A DNA stretch of 64,000 bases from Geoalkalibacter subterraneus (GTDB lineage: Bacteria; Desulfobacterota; Desulfuromonadia; Desulfuromonadales; Geoalkalibacteraceae). A program made the translations under genes and the position numbers. The DNA lies in assembly GCF_000827125.1 (NCBI RefSeq), contig NZ_CP010311.1, positions 2,108,001 through 2,172,000 on the forward strand, in the 5' to 3' direction. The stretch's first letter is position 1. Every line of letters begins with the position of its first letter. The notes under the pieces are model-generated. The model did not search any database and had not been told where the DNA came from. It saw only the letters and a list, made by a program, of their open reading frames with translations. This document shows positions 34,438-43,658 of this stretch, in pieces.

Positions 34438-36227
34438 CTAATTGCATCCAGCAGCCGAGCGCCTGCTCCTTGTATTATCGGTCATTCGCAGGTAGTCGAA
34501 GACGGCGCGGGGGTTCATGGCGAGCATCCTCATTTTCTGCGCAACGCTGCCGACGCTTTTTGATTTAATCAGACCGACCGCGAAGCGTCGGAGCCGGGTG
34601 ATGTTTTCCGGCCCATGGCCGGTGCGTATCCGGCTTCGGTCTTCGTCGTAATTCCAGTCAATGATGTAGTGGCAGCTGTTTTCTATGCACCAGTGGTTGC
34701 GATTAGTCTTGAGGATGCGCTGGGCGTCGGCCTGCTGCGGTGTGTGGCTGGTGATTCCGTAAACGGTTTCGGTTGAGACTTTCCCGCTCTTTTTGTTGAC
34801 CCTTTCGCGTTCGACCATGAAAGCCTGACCGACGTGAGGAAAGTCGAGATAGTCGTTGAGCTCGGCGGTGACCCAGATCCTCCGCGTCTCGATCCGGCCA
34901 TGGTCGGAGTCGACGGTGACAGCGTGAGGTTCTTGGCGGCCATGAAAATACAGGGTGAGGTCTTCGAGAAGCCGGGGCTGATTGCCTTTGACGGTGAAAT
35001 GGTAATGGGCCTGCCTGTCTTCGACCAGGTAGCGGGCCAATCGGCGTTGCGTCAATAGGGCGTCGGCGCTGATGGTCTTGCCTTCGATGCTGATCGCCTC
35101 GAGCAAGGGGATGGCCATTTTGATTTCGTTCGTTTGCTTGACCTCGTCGCTGCCATCGTCTATCGGCAGGAGGCCGACTTTTTTTGGGTGTGGCAGGTTT
35201 TGGTCTCGTGGCCGATCGCGCTCATGATATGCGTCTTGCGGCCTTGCTCGTCGGTGGCGTTGCACATGGTCTTGCCGTCAATGGCGAGGCTTTCATCCGC
35301 GCCTGCGTAAGCCTCGTTCCAACGTTGAAAGCTGCGGTCGAGATGATCCGGATCGACCCTGATGAGGATATCGCGGATGATGTATTCGCTCGGGACAAGG
35401 TACTGCCCTTGTTTTTTACGGCATCCGAAGCGCTCGCGCGCCTTGGGGCCAAGACTTTTGGCCCAATCGGAAATCGCCTTGTACCCGCGCATCCCGCAAA
35501 GCGTCGCCCCGGCGGCAATGGCCAAAACGGTGGACAGCCGGTGGCGTTTCCCTGCGGCGCGGCGCGGGTCGGGGATGTCGGTGAAAAACTCTGGCAAGGA
35601 TCGCATTTGATTGGCTGTCAACAACATTTTCACGTCTCCTGGACAATAGGGCGCCCCAAGCAGGGGGCGGGACAAGAGCGATTGGGCATTGGACTGCAGC
35701 GCACGAACAAACACCATCTTCGGGGACTGTGCGAGGTTGCTATAACCTTGACGGGTTCGGCGAAATCCCTTGGTCTGACCCAGGCATAGCCAATTGGCCG
35801 CCTTGTAAACCGTGCCTTGATAGCGCTGCGGATCGACAAAGGTCTCCATCAGCACAAGCGGATGGCCAAAGCGCTCCAGCCAGTCGCGCTGGATTCTTTG
35901 TTCGCACAGCGCCAAGACGCGCGAGCCCAGATTGGGCAAATGCCACTGCGGCAGGATCAAAAAACGGCTATTGTTGGCAACCAGCTTCAAGCGGTCATAT
36001 TGGCGCCGATGATCCCAGCCAATCCACTGGTCGCGAACGGCGCACTTCAAGGCCGCAGCGGAAAAGCTCAGCAAAGCGACCCACTGCTGGCGCAATATGG
36101 CAACGTACCAGAGGGTTTCGCCGATCTTGGGCAGATCTCCCAGATAATGATGCGCTTGCATTGTCTCCCGATATCGGTCCTCCTCGAGGGCTGAAACGGG
36201 TCGTACATGGATTTCTTTCAGATTCAC
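34438..36227 (-). CDS. ISAs1-family transposase fused to DUF4338, expressed by -1 frameshift
   Basis: From a GTG at 36227 the frame reads a DUF4338 domain (HYLGDLPKIGETLWYVAIL, SRFLILPQWHLPNLGSRVLA), then the ISAs1 transposase-associated N-terminus (LPEFFTDIPDPRRAAGKRHRL) and the first catalytic Asp (LAIDGKTMCN). The sense leaves this frame at 35178-35184 on a canonical A_AAA_AAG heptamer and continues one frame back as VGLLPIDDGSDEVKQTNE through the remaining catalytic core (ISADALLTQRR, NRNHWCIEN) to 34438. Either this is programmed -1 frameshifting or one A was lost. DUF4338 is also the domain of DruA of the Druantia defence system; here it is part of a transposase. Confidence 0.85.
35178..35184 (-). 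promoter_or_regulatory. A_AAA_AAG slippery heptamer in the ISAs1 transposase
   Basis: In the zero frame the codons are CAA AAA AAG TCG; a -1 slip gives CAA AAA AAG GTC, which joins the two halves of the transposase with no lost residue. This is the same heptamer as in dnaX. Confidence 0.6.
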
Positions 36228-36375
36228 GACAGGGTCTCCAAGGGCAAAGGACGAACCCTTTATACCCCATCGGAGAACAAATGACCAGAACTTTATGCTG
36301 GGGCAAGGCTTAGAGCGTGTTCCCGGGAGGGAACAAATTCGCCCTGGGGGATTTCGGATTGAGGATTGATTGAAA

Positions 36376-36747
36376 ATGTCATATGTTGCCTCCATGGATG
36401 CTGATGAGTTCAAAAATAGAACCAGAACTTTCGCGATCAGGGTGATCCGGTTGGTAGAAGCGTTGCCGAAAAACCAGACCGCGAAAGTGATTGGAAACCA
36501 GTTGCTCCGCTGTGGCACCTCGGTTGGTGCGAACTATCGGGCCTCCTGCCGCGCCAAATCCCCTGCCGACTTCATCGCTAAAATGGCCATCGTCGAGGAA
36601 GAATGCGATGAATCCATCTACTGGATGGAGCTGATCGCCGAAGCCGGTTTAATGAACGAGAAGCGCTTGACCGATCTGAAAAACGAAGCAAACGAAATCC
36701 TTTCCATGGTCGTCGCCTCCATAAAAACCGCCCGCTCCCGCAAGTAA
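36376..36747 (+). CDS. S23-type four-helix-bundle protein
   Basis: 123 residues, almost all helical, with the family core RTFAIRVIRLVEALPKNQTAKVIGNQLLRCGTSVGANYRAS, FIAKMAIVEEECDESIYWMELI. This is the S23/IVP family first met in intervening sequences of 23S rRNA genes; free-standing copies are common and of unknown function. It is the only plus-strand gene among minus-strand neighbours and lies between inverted repeats, so it is probably an insertion into the amidoligase region. The start may be 36376 or the ATG at 36394; GAGG lies upstream. Confidence 0.9.
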   Translation: MSYVASMDADEFKNRTRTFAIRVIRLVEALPKNQTAKVIGNQLLRCGTSVGANYRASCRAKSPADFIAKMAIVEEECDESIYWMELIAEAGLMNEKRLTDLKNEANEILSMVVASIKTARSRK

Positions 36748-36775
36748 TCCGCAGTCCGCAATCCGAAATCATCAA

Positions 36776-37555
36776 TCAGCTTGTCCCTTTGCGCTCCTGG
36801 GGGATGAAGCGGAATTCGCTGTTTTCGATGGCCCGCACATCCTCGTGGCGGATGGTGAGCATGGTCATGGGCGGCACCTCCAGCTCGCGCCAGCCCTTCT
36901 CGTTGTTCACGGCAAAGTCGATAAAGGCGTCGTCCGAGGCGTAGAGCACCACCCGGTGCTGGCGGTGGATGCGCAGGCAGAGTGGCTTGTTGCCCTTGAG
37001 TACGGTGATGGTGCTGGGGTCGAGCCGCGAGGCCAGCACGGCGCTCATCTGGCCGCGACAGAGGGCAAGCGCCTTCTTCAGGCCCTCCTGGTCGATGGGG
37101 CCTTCGGGCGCGAAGCGGTCGGCCAGGCGGAAGATCAGCTCGCTGTCCACTTCGGCGTAGCGCGGCAGCCCGAGTCGGCGGAACAGATAATCGGCGTTGT
37201 AGATGGTGCCGTTGTGCGTGCCGATGATGATCCCGGCCCGGATGGGATGGTTGTTGCGGTTGTTGAACTCGTTGCCCCGGGTGCGCCAGCGGGTGTGGCC
37301 CATGAGGATGGTGGTCTCGTTGTCGACCTGCCCGAGCAGCTCCTGAAACGGCTTCTCGTAGACCAGCTCGTGCGCCCGCATCGGCCGTTTGAAAATCCGG
37401 TGGCTGCCATCGGTCTTGAGCCAGGCCAGACCGGAGGCGTGCGGGCCGCGTTCCTCGCTGTGCAGCAGCATGCGGATGAAGAGCTCGCGCAGGTAATCCC
37501 GCTCGTCGGGCCGTCTGCGCTTGCGGCCGAAGATGATGCCTACTTGTCCGCACAT
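36776..37555 (-). CDS. Class II (Ntn) glutamine amidotransferase
   Basis: 259 residues. The start at 37555 gives MCGQVGII, so the nucleophile Cys2 is exposed after removal of Met; GGAGGA precedes it. GHTRWRTRG, GTHNGTIYNADYL and DSELIFRLAD are the glutamine-binding and oxyanion motifs of the family. It releases ammonia from glutamine for a synthase partner, but no synthase domain is fused, so a separate amidoligase must use it. The gene overlaps the DUF5049-like gene by 16 bases and lies one gene away from that amidoligase. Confidence 0.9.
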   Translation of the reverse strand: MCGQVGIIFGRKRRRPDERDYLRELFIRMLLHSEERGPHASGLAWLKTDGSHRIFKRPMRAHELVYEKPFQELLGQVDNETTILMGHTRWRTRGNEFNNRNNHPIRAGIIIGTHNGTIYNADYLFRRLGLPRYAEVDSELIFRLADRFAPEGPIDQEGLKKALALCRGQMSAVLASRLDPSTITVLKGNKPLCLRIHRQHRVVLYASDDAFIDFAVNNEKGWRELEVPPMTMLTIRHEDVRAIENSEFRFIPQERKGTS

Positions 37556-38061
37556 GGAGCCGGGTCCTCCTTGTCGCCGAAGTTCTTGCCGAGCGGTCTC
37601 GTCCCTTCGAGAACGAAGGCTGCGTATTCCCGCCGGTGGTCCGCCAGCCACGCGGCCACCTCCGGGTAGCCCATCTCGGCGGTCAGCCGGGTCACCTCCG
37701 GGTGGTCGAGCATGTTGGTGCGCCCGGAGAGTCGCACCGTCTCCAGGGCTTCGAGGAAGCGTTCCGGCCAGGGATCGCTGGCCTTGTCGTCGGGCAGGAA
37801 CTCGATCAGGCCGTGCCGGGCCAGACGGGTGAGAAACTCGGCGGCCGCAGCGGCGGCTTCCTCCGGCAATGGCTGGGTCGGACCGCCTTCGATGCCAAAG
37901 AGCACCTCGGTCATGTAGTCCCGGGGCGCTCGGCTGGCGGTGAACGGCGTCTGGCCGCGCATCAACTCGACCACCTCAAGGCAGTCGGCGGCTTGCAGGG
38001 TTTCCCCGCTGCCGGGGATCGGTTCGCCGTCCAGCGTGGTGGAGCGGATCAGAATCTTCAT
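37540..38061 (-). CDS. DUF5049-like protein of the amidoligase module
   Basis: 173 residues. The C-terminal part (RTNMLDHPEVTRLTAEMG, EVAAWLADHRREYAAFVLEG) has the pattern I associate with DUF5049 in phages, a short helical domain of unknown activity. The N-terminal part (MKILIRSTTLDGEPIPGSGE) is mostly beta. AGGAGG precedes the ATG. It lies 11 bases past the amidoligase and overlaps the amidotransferase, so it is likely part of the same complex, perhaps binding the substrate. Confidence 0.7.
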   Translation of the reverse strand: MKILIRSTTLDGEPIPGSGETLQAADCLEVVELMRGQTPFTASRAPRDYMTEVLFGIEGGPTQPLPEEAAAAAAEFLTRLARHGLIEFLPDDKASDPWPERFLEALETVRLSGRTNMLDHPEVTRLTAEMGYPEVAAWLADHRREYAAFVLEGTRPLGKNFGDKEDPAPCADK

Positions 38062-38072
38062 GGGGCACCTCC

Positions 38073-39029
38073 TTAAACAGTGAGGCCGGGAACTTGCCCG
38101 GCCTCGTTGGTGAGAGTGGTGGTTTCGTCCGGAAGGACCTCCTCCGGTTTGGGCCGTCCGTTCTTGAAGGCGGCGTCGCCGGGCATGTTGGCCATCAGAT
38201 GCTTGCGGGCGGTCTTGAACTCGTCTCCGATCAGGCCAAGGTGGAGCAGGAAGACCCGGAAGTCGTACTTGGCGCTCTGGGGATCAAAATCCCGCTTGCG
38301 GCTAGAGGCTGCCCGGCCATTGAGCGCCTTGGCGGCGACGGCGAGGCAGAATTGCAGGTAAGCCTTGATCCGCCCCGCGTGGAGGGTCGCCTCGAACCAG
38401 CGGAACTCCACCGTGCCCCGGTACCAGACGTTGTGCAGGTTGACCCCGTGATAGCGGCTGTTGTCGTAGTGCTGGGGCTGCCGGTTGTGGTAGCCGTACC
38501 AGATGCGGTTGAGCTGGTCCTTGGTGCGGGGGCGATGCTGTTCGATGCGCTGGATCAGCTCGTCGCTGACAGGCCGGGTGTAGCGGTTGAGACGGTCACG
38601 GCTGATGCCGAGGGCGTGGAGGATCAGCGGCTCCTGCTTGTAAATGATCTTGGCCAGGTTACCCAGGTGTCTGCCGTCGAAGGGCGCGGCGTCGATATGG
38701 ATGTGAATGCCGCACTGGCTGTTGATCTTGCCTCCGGCGCGGCGGATGGCCCGGACCGCCTCCTGCAGTTGCGGGATGTCGTCGTAGCCGAGCACCGGGC
38801 TGACCACCTCGGCCCGCAGATGAGCCGGGACGCTGGTCAGGGAGGCGTCCCCCACCACCTTCCAGACGCGGCCGCGCAGGTCCTCGATCTCCCAGGGGTC
38901 GTAGCTGCTGGGGATGCCGACATGGCGGACCGTGCCGCCCACCACCGAGTGGATGGCCCAAGCGATCTGCTCCCGGGTGCGTTTTACGGTCTCGATCTCG
39001 ATCCCGTAGTGGATCTCTTTCAGGTTCAT
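38073..39029 (-). CDS. Amidoligase (glutamine synthetase-like fold, Amidoligase_2 family)
   Basis: 318 residues. The start has GIEIET, the first metal/ATP-binding acidic motif; CGIHIHID near residue 130 and [15 protein letters not shown] near 215 complete the carboxylate-amine ligase pattern. The fold couples ATP hydrolysis to amide-bond formation between a carboxylate and an amine. Comparative work on this family linked it to class II amidotransferases and AIG2-like cyclotransferases, and all three are here. The substrate may be a protein side chain, a peptide or a cell-wall acid; the sequence does not say. GGAGG lies before the ATG, and the tail operon hairpin lies 190 bases upstream. Confidence 0.82.
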   Translation of the reverse strand: MNLKEIHYGIEIETVKRTREQIAWAIHSVVGGTVRHVGIPSSYDPWEIEDLRGRVWKVVGDASLTSVPAHLRAEVVSPVLGYDDIPQLQEAVRAIRRAGGKINSQCGIHIHIDAAPFDGRHLGNLAKIIYKQEPLILHALGISRDRLNRYTRPVSDELIQRIEQHRPRTKDQLNRIWYGYHNRQPQHYDNSRYHGVNLHNVWYRGTVEFRWFEATLHAGRIKAYLQFCLAVAAKALNGRAASSRKRDFDPQSAKYDFRVFLLHLGLIGDEFKTARKHLMANMPGDAAFKNGRPKPEEVLPDETTTLTNEAGQVPGLTV

Positions 39030-39216
39030 GCGTGCCTCCGTCGTTCATGGCGCTTCTAAGTCGTTGTCTGGCAAGGCTTTTCAGCCTCCGCTTACACCAT
39101 GAATGAATGCTTCTTTCCGGACACAAATCAAGTAGAAGAACAGCCGAAGCCGACATTTAACACGTTTATTTTCAATGACTTGCGAACTAGGCCGGATTGG
39201 GCGGCGCACAGGCGGC

Positions 39217-39254
39217 AGAAACCCCGGAACGGGCTGGCCGTATCCGGGGTTTCT
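39217..39254. terminator. Hairpin between the tail operon and the amidoligase genes
   Basis: AGAAACCCCGGA (39217-39228) and TCCGGGGTTTCT (39243-39254) form a perfect 12-bp stem with a 14-base loop, 25 bases past the stop of the last small tail gene. No T-tract follows in the minus direction, so it may be a weak terminator or an attenuating structure. The rest of 39030-39278 has no gene I can support. Confidence 0.55.
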
Positions 39255-39278
39255 GGGTTGGCGGTGGCAGTGAGCCGG

Positions 39279-39536
39279 TCAGCCGGAGGCGGTATCAGCG
39301 GTGATCAGGCTGGCGTGCAGCTCGAGGTTGCGCGACTCGTCGGCCCGCATCCGCGCCAGCAGCGCCGTGAAGGCCTCCGCTTCGTCGGCCGGGAGCTTTG
39401 ATGCCCGTTCCAGCCGCGCCAGGCGCTGGTGCAGGTTTTCGAGCAGGCCCAGGGCATGGTCGCGGATCAGCCCGTCGCGCTTCTCCTGCGGCGAGGGAAT
39501 GAACTCGGTCAGGCCGCCTTTGCGTCGAACGATCAT
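39279..39536 (-). CDS. Small hypothetical protein at the end of the tail operon
   Basis: 85 residues, mostly helical and charged (RDHALGLLENLHQRLARLERASKLPADEAEAFTALLARMRADESR), a likely coiled coil. TAAGGAGG precedes the ATG by a normal distance, and the gene lies 12 bases past the large DUF4815 gene. No family recognised; a chaperone or fibre-associated role is possible. Confidence 0.75.
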   Translation of the reverse strand: MIVRRKGGLTEFIPSPQEKRDGLIRDHALGLLENLHQRLARLERASKLPADEAEAFTALLARMRADESRNLELHASLITADTASG

Positions 39537-39548
39537 GGCCGTGCCTCC

Positions 39549-42500
39549 TTAGCTCAGGGTCGCGCCCAGCGAATGGATGCGCGGGTAGATCAGCGGCGTG
39601 CCGGTCATCTCGGCTTTGTAGCGCACCTTGTTGCCGGTGTTGTCGGTGAAGGTGCGCACCAGGGTGTACTCGGTCCAGTTCTCGTCGATGGGCCGGGTGT
39701 CCTGGATGGTCATCGCCTCCCAGGTCAGGCCGCCGTCGTTGCTGGCGAACCATTGCAGGGTGGTGCCACTGGGGATCTGCATCTGCACATAGGCTTTGGT
39801 CGATTCCACACCCTGGGTCAGCTCGTTCTCGCGGGTCAGGTAGGCCCCGGTGGTCTTGTTGAGGTAGCCCACCAGGTTGACGTCGCGAAAGTTGATGGCC
39901 GGAGTGTCGTTGGCAAGCGAGCTGCTCAGGCGCACGCGGATCTGGACCCGGGTGGCGAGGTTGGGCAGCCGTTCCTCCTCGGCGGGAACCATGGCGTCCC
40001 AGGTCACGCCGCCGTCGGTGGAGTATTCCCAGTCGAGACCGGTACCCTGGGGGATGGCCGAGTATTCGTCGAGGTTGATGTCGGAGAACTGCACGCCGGT
40101 GATCGGCTGAAAGCGAATCATCCCCTCGGACTGGAAGTTGTAGCCGTAGATCTTCATCGCCAGGTCGGAGCCGTTGAGCGGCGTCCAGGTCTCGGCGTTG
40201 GAGCTCTCCAGCAGCACGCCTTCCATATAGGTCTGCCGGGTGATGATGCCCCAGCGGCCCATCTTGCCCAGGGTGGCGGTGCGCACCTTGTAATTGGTGC
40301 TGTTGGTCAGCAGCACCACGGAATAGCTGGTGTTGGCCTCGGCGTAGAACGGGTCGTCGAAGCGAATGCGGGTCTCGCCGCTCAGGCTGATCTCGTTCGG
40401 GGCCAGCACTTTCTCGGCGAACACCACGCCGTTGGGCAGACCGGTGGTGACGCCGCGAATCTGCACCGTGACCGGAATGCTCGGGTCCCTGGCGGTGAAC
40501 TGCAGTCCGATGCTGGAAATCACCTGGTTTTGGGTGAAGCTGAAAGTCTGGGCCAGCGGATCGCGGGGCACGAAGATGGTCTGGGTGCGCCAGACCACCT
40601 GCACCACGGGCACGCGGATGATGCGGTTCTCGATGATGCGCTCGATGCGGGTGATGACCAGCGGATCGTTGATCTGCAGGCTGGCCCGGGCCGAGTAGAC
40701 GCCGTCGGCCATCTCCACGATGCGGTTGCCGTTGCGGGCGTTGGTCGGGATGGTGAAGGAGGCGCTGACCCGACCGGCCTCGTCGCTGATCAGGTTGCTG
40801 GCCATCACCTGGCCGTCGCAGCGCAGTACGATGCCGGATTTGCTCGGGGTGAAGTTGATGCCGGTGACGGCGATGCCGGTCTGGCCGCGCCGCCCGAGGT
40901 TGGGCGTGATCTGCAGCATGGCCGGGGGCTTGTCGAACACGGCGTAGGGGTTGATGTTCCGCTCCTCGGACCAGTCGTTCTGTTCCACCAGCACGGTCTC
41001 GTTGCCCGGCAGCAGTGCCAGGCTGCCGAAGAAGCTCGCGTTGCTGCCCGCCTGATCGACCGAGAGCACCGTGGAGTGAGGAATGCGGTCCGGCGCGACG
41101 AAACGGGCGATCTCGTTGACTCGGGCGTCCCATTCGGCGTGGTAGATGTCTGACTGGGCGGTGTTCGAGAAGTCGTCCGAGTAGATGCCTTTCTTGGTCT
41201 GGGCGTCCCGGTTCTGCAGCTCGTTGTTCATCTGGTACTGGGCGTCGTTGTACTTCAGGTCCTCGACGTCTTGGATGATGTCGTGGATCTGGTCCATGGT
41301 GATGCGGGTCAGGCCGAAGTTGCGGATCTCCATGTCGGTGGAGTTGGGCGGGCAGTCGATGCTGCACAGCCCCAGGGCGTTTTCCGGCACGATGGGCAGC
41401 TTCGGAAAATCCGCCGGAGCCCCTTCCAGCCGTTTGATCTCGGTGGTGGTGGCGTAAACGATGTCGCGGCGGCCGAGGTAATAGTCGTAGTCCAGGCTGC
41501 AGTTGGAGCCGTTCACCGGCTGATCGCCGAGGCTGCCGCGCCCGAAATTGATCACGTTGAGGTTACCCAGCTCGAGCTGCACTGGCGACATGGTGAGCCC
41601 GGCGGTGTTGGTGGCCGGAGGCGAAACGGTGCCGATCTCCTCGACGCCGTCGTCGACGTAGGATAGCGCCTCGCTGCCCAGTTCCATCAGGCGCTTGTAG
41701 TCGGTGCGTGCGCCGTTGGTGGCGGCCCGGTAGACGCGATAGCCAGTCGCGCCGCTGACCGGCAGCCAGGAGAGCTTGTTCATCTCCCCGGCGGCGGTTG
41801 CCCGGGCGATGACCGCAGCGGCGTTGAAGGCCGTCTCGCCGGTGGCGTTGTAGGCAGTCACCAGATAGAAGTAGTTTCCGGCCGCCGGATGGTTGGCCTG
41901 CCCGAACCAGCCGCTGTCCACGTAGTCGGTGCCCTTGACCATCTGCTTGGTGTAGGTCCAGCGCACCGTGTAGGTGGTGCCGATGGCCGGTTCGTTGCCG
42001 GAGCCGAGCCAGTCGACATGGTTGCCCGACTGTTGCCAGTCCACGCCCTCCTGGAAGATGGTCGCCCCTTGGCTGACCTCGAGGATGTCCACCACGGGAT
42101 TGGGGTCGAGCAGGTCTTCGCCGCCGCCCACCGAGCCGCGAGTGACGTTGCGGGTAATCTCGACGATGGCCTCCACCTGGGTCGTCTCCTTGAGCGGCGT
42201 GGAGTTGACCGGATAGCGGTGCTTGTTGATGTCGAAGGTCTTCTGCTCCCCGCGCACCGACTTGGTGGCGATGGATTTGGGCACCAGGGTCGAAGTGGGC
42301 AGATCGCGCTGATGCCGGAAGCCCTGGATGTAGGCGCGTCCGGCGTTGGTGATCGCCTCCACGCTGTCGTCGTCGACGCCGCCGATGAAGGTGTCGAAGC
42401 CCCGCACCAGATAGCTTCCGGCCTGGTCGAAGGTGCGCTCGGCCAGATTCTGAATCAGGGAATTGAGCCCTTCGGCGGCGGCGAAGGAGAGCTGGTCCTC

Positions 42501-43097
42501 GGTGATCGAGGAGACGGTGATCCGGCTGCCCGGCAGCGTGCCCAGCAGATCCCGCAGGTAGAGGTTGGACTTCTCCTGCACCGTGGGCGTGACATCGCCG
42601 CTCTCCCGGTCGAACTTGTAGATCGGGATCACCCGGCGCTCGGCCACGTTGTTGGGCAGCGTCTGGCCGCTGGTGTCTGTCGCCTTGAGAGAAAGAACCC
42701 ATTTTTCCCGTTCGGCGGTGGGCTCGCCGGTGGCCGGATTGATCAGGGCCGGGTCCTGGGTGTAGCCGTAGTTGTACTTCAGCAGCTCCACATAGACGTA
42801 ATCGGCCCCGCTGGTGGTGGCCGGATCATAGGTCAGGGTCGCGCCGCTCACCTGTTCCAGATGGCCGTCGATGTAGACCACGCCCGGGGCCATGGTCAGG
42901 ACGTTGGCGGCCGCGCTGACCTCGAGGCCCATGATGATGGAGCCTTCCTTGAACAGGATGTCGGCGATCTTGCGCCGCTCCAGGTTGATGATGTCCTGCT
43001 GCTCGTTGAGTTCGGAATCCAGCAGGTCGCGATCCTGATGGTAGCGGATGCGCTTGTAGTTCTTGGTCGGGTCGAATGTCTCGCGTGAGATGCTCAT
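39549..43097 (-). CDS. DUF4815-type tail fibre or baseplate protein
   Basis: 1182 residues. The first part (MSISRETFDPTKNYKRIRYHQ, RDLLDSELNEQQDIINLERRK) is the start of DUF4815, found in large tail proteins of contractile phages. A fibronectin-like stretch (YFYLVTAYNATGETAF), a helical region near 620 and a long beta-rich C-terminus follow, with a repeated sandwich pattern in the last 300 residues (YMEGVLLESSNAETWTPLNG, WEYSTDGGVTWDAM). It probably forms the main fibre and faces the host surface. Preceded by GGAGG. Confidence 0.82.
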   Translation of the reverse strand: MSISRETFDPTKNYKRIRYHQDRDLLDSELNEQQDIINLERRKIADILFKEGSIIMGLEVSAAANVLTMAPGVVYIDGHLEQVSGATLTYDPATTSGADYVYVELLKYNYGYTQDPALINPATGEPTAEREKWVLSLKATDTSGQTLPNNVAERRVIPIYKFDRESGDVTPTVQEKSNLYLRDLLGTLPGSRITVSSITEDQLSFAAAEGLNSLIQNLAERTFDQAGSYLVRGFDTFIGGVDDDSVEAITNAGRAYIQGFRHQRDLPTSTLVPKSIATKSVRGEQKTFDINKHRYPVNSTPLKETTQVEAIVEITRNVTRGSVGGGEDLLDPNPVVDILEVSQGATIFQEGVDWQQSGNHVDWLGSGNEPAIGTTYTVRWTYTKQMVKGTDYVDSGWFGQANHPAAGNYFYLVTAYNATGETAFNAAAVIARATAAGEMNKLSWLPVSGATGYRVYRAATNGARTDYKRLMELGSEALSYVDDGVEEIGTVSPPATNTAGLTMSPVQLELGNLNVINFGRGSLGDQPVNGSNCSLDYDYYLGRRDIVYATTTEIKRLEGAPADFPKLPIVPENALGLCSIDCPPNSTDMEIRNFGLTRITMDQIHDIIQDVEDLKYNDAQYQMNNELQNRDAQTKKGIYSDDFSNTAQSDIYHAEWDARVNEIARFVAPDRIPHSTVLSVDQAGSNASFFGSLALLPGNETVLVEQNDWSEERNINPYAVFDKPPAMLQITPNLGRRGQTGIAVTGINFTPSKSGIVLRCDGQVMASNLISDEAGRVSASFTIPTNARNGNRIVEMADGVYSARASLQINDPLVITRIERIIENRIIRVPVVQVVWRTQTIFVPRDPLAQTFSFTQNQVISSIGLQFTARDPSIPVTVQIRGVTTGLPNGVVFAEKVLAPNEISLSGETRIRFDDPFYAEANTSYSVVLLTNSTNYKVRTATLGKMGRWGIITRQTYMEGVLLESSNAETWTPLNGSDLAMKIYGYNFQSEGMIRFQPITGVQFSDINLDEYSAIPQGTGLDWEYSTDGGVTWDAMVPAEEERLPNLATRVQIRVRLSSSLANDTPAINFRDVNLVGYLNKTTGAYLTRENELTQGVESTKAYVQMQIPSGTTLQWFASNDGGLTWEAMTIQDTRPIDENWTEYTLVRTFTDNTGNKVRYKAEMTGTPLIYPRIHSLGATLS

Positions 43098-43112
43098 GTT
43101 TGAATCCTCCAG

Positions 43113-43646
43113 TTAGATCTTGATGATCCCGACCAGCTCCACGCGGGTGTCGGAAATCTTGTTGAAGTCGGGAATGTTCTTCACCTCGTACAGGTAGCCC
43201 GGGCGCAGCACCTCGCCGGTCGGATTGGTGTCCTGATGGAACACGCCGCCTATGGCGAGATCCCCGGTGACGCTTTGCACGTACTGCACATTGCCGCCGA
43301 AGAAGCCGTATTCGCGGATGGTGATGCCGTTGGCCTCGGCCTCGTCGAAGCGGAAGAAGATGCCGATGGTGTTGGTCTCCTCGCCGGTTTCCAGGTAGCG
43401 CACGCCGTTCACCAGGAGCGCCCCTTCGGCGTCCTCCTTGAGGAAGGTCCGCTTGTAGTAGCGCTTGCGGGCGCGTTCGTTTCTGAGCCCGGTCTGGCCG
43501 AGATCCGGCGCGGGCGGATTCTGCGGGTCGGTGAAGCTGGCATCCCCGTCGCCGATGGCGCAGTGGGTGATGCCGTCCACGGCCTGGCCGAGGAGGAGTT
43601 TGGCCGTCAGTATCCGGCCGGTTTTGACGATGAGTCCCAGTGCCAT
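43113..43646 (-). CDS. Tail fibre-associated protein
   Basis: 177 residues. Begins MALGLIVKTGRILTAKLLLG and carries the pattern THCAIGDGDASFTDPQNPPAPDLGQTGL seen at the start of phage tail-fibre and collar proteins. YFKRTFLKEDAEG-like and ITIREYGFFGGN segments suggest beta structure. It lies between the fibre gene and the small genes of the operon. It may link the fibre to the baseplate; the call rests on pattern and position. Confidence 0.72.
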   Translation of the reverse strand: MALGLIVKTGRILTAKLLLGQAVDGITHCAIGDGDASFTDPQNPPAPDLGQTGLRNERARKRYYKRTFLKEDAEGALLVNGVRYLETGEETNTIGIFFRFDEAEANGITIREYGFFGGNVQYVQSVTGDLAIGGVFHQDTNPTGEVLRPGYLYEVKNIPDFNKISDTRVELVGIIKI

Positions 43647-43658
43647 TGCTGTTCTCCT

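Larger units (their letters stand above)
34423..36346 (-). mobile_element. ISAs1-type insertion sequence with DUF4338 module
   Basis: About 1924 bases. The ends CAAGGCAAATTTGTTC (left) and, in reverse, CAGGGCGAATTTGTTC (right) match at 14 of 16 bases. Both sides carry the 10-base duplication GGGGATTTCG (34413-34422 and 36347-36356). The single transposase gene is on the minus strand. The insertion split an intergenic inverted repeat between the cyclotransferase and the S23 gene. Confidence 0.88.
34406..36780. mobile_element. Putative S23 cassette between inverted repeats, split by ISAs1
   Basis: With the ISAs1 element removed, the left flank of the S23 gene reads GCTGATTGGGGATTTCGG followed by ATTGAGGATTG (34406-34422 joined to 36357-36370). 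The right flank (36748-36780), read in reverse, is GCTGATTGATGATTTCGG followed by ATTGCGGACTG. About 25 of 29 bases agree, so the gene lies between imperfect inverted repeats of roughly 28 bases. This suggests that the gene moved as a unit. No duplicated target was identified. Confidence 0.45.

Noticed and set aside
35160-36227. DUF4338 as part of a Druantia defence system
   Set aside because: The domain is fused to a transposase within terminal repeats and target duplications; no DruB to DruE genes are present.
36376-36747. S23 protein as the Avd protein of a diversity-generating retroelement
   Set aside because: The fold is related, but no reverse transcriptase, template repeat or variable repeat was seen.
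39295-41367. 690-codon minus frame inside the DUF4815 gene
   Set aside because: It is in another frame of a gene with recognisable domains and encodes Arg-, Gln- and His-rich low-complexity sequence.
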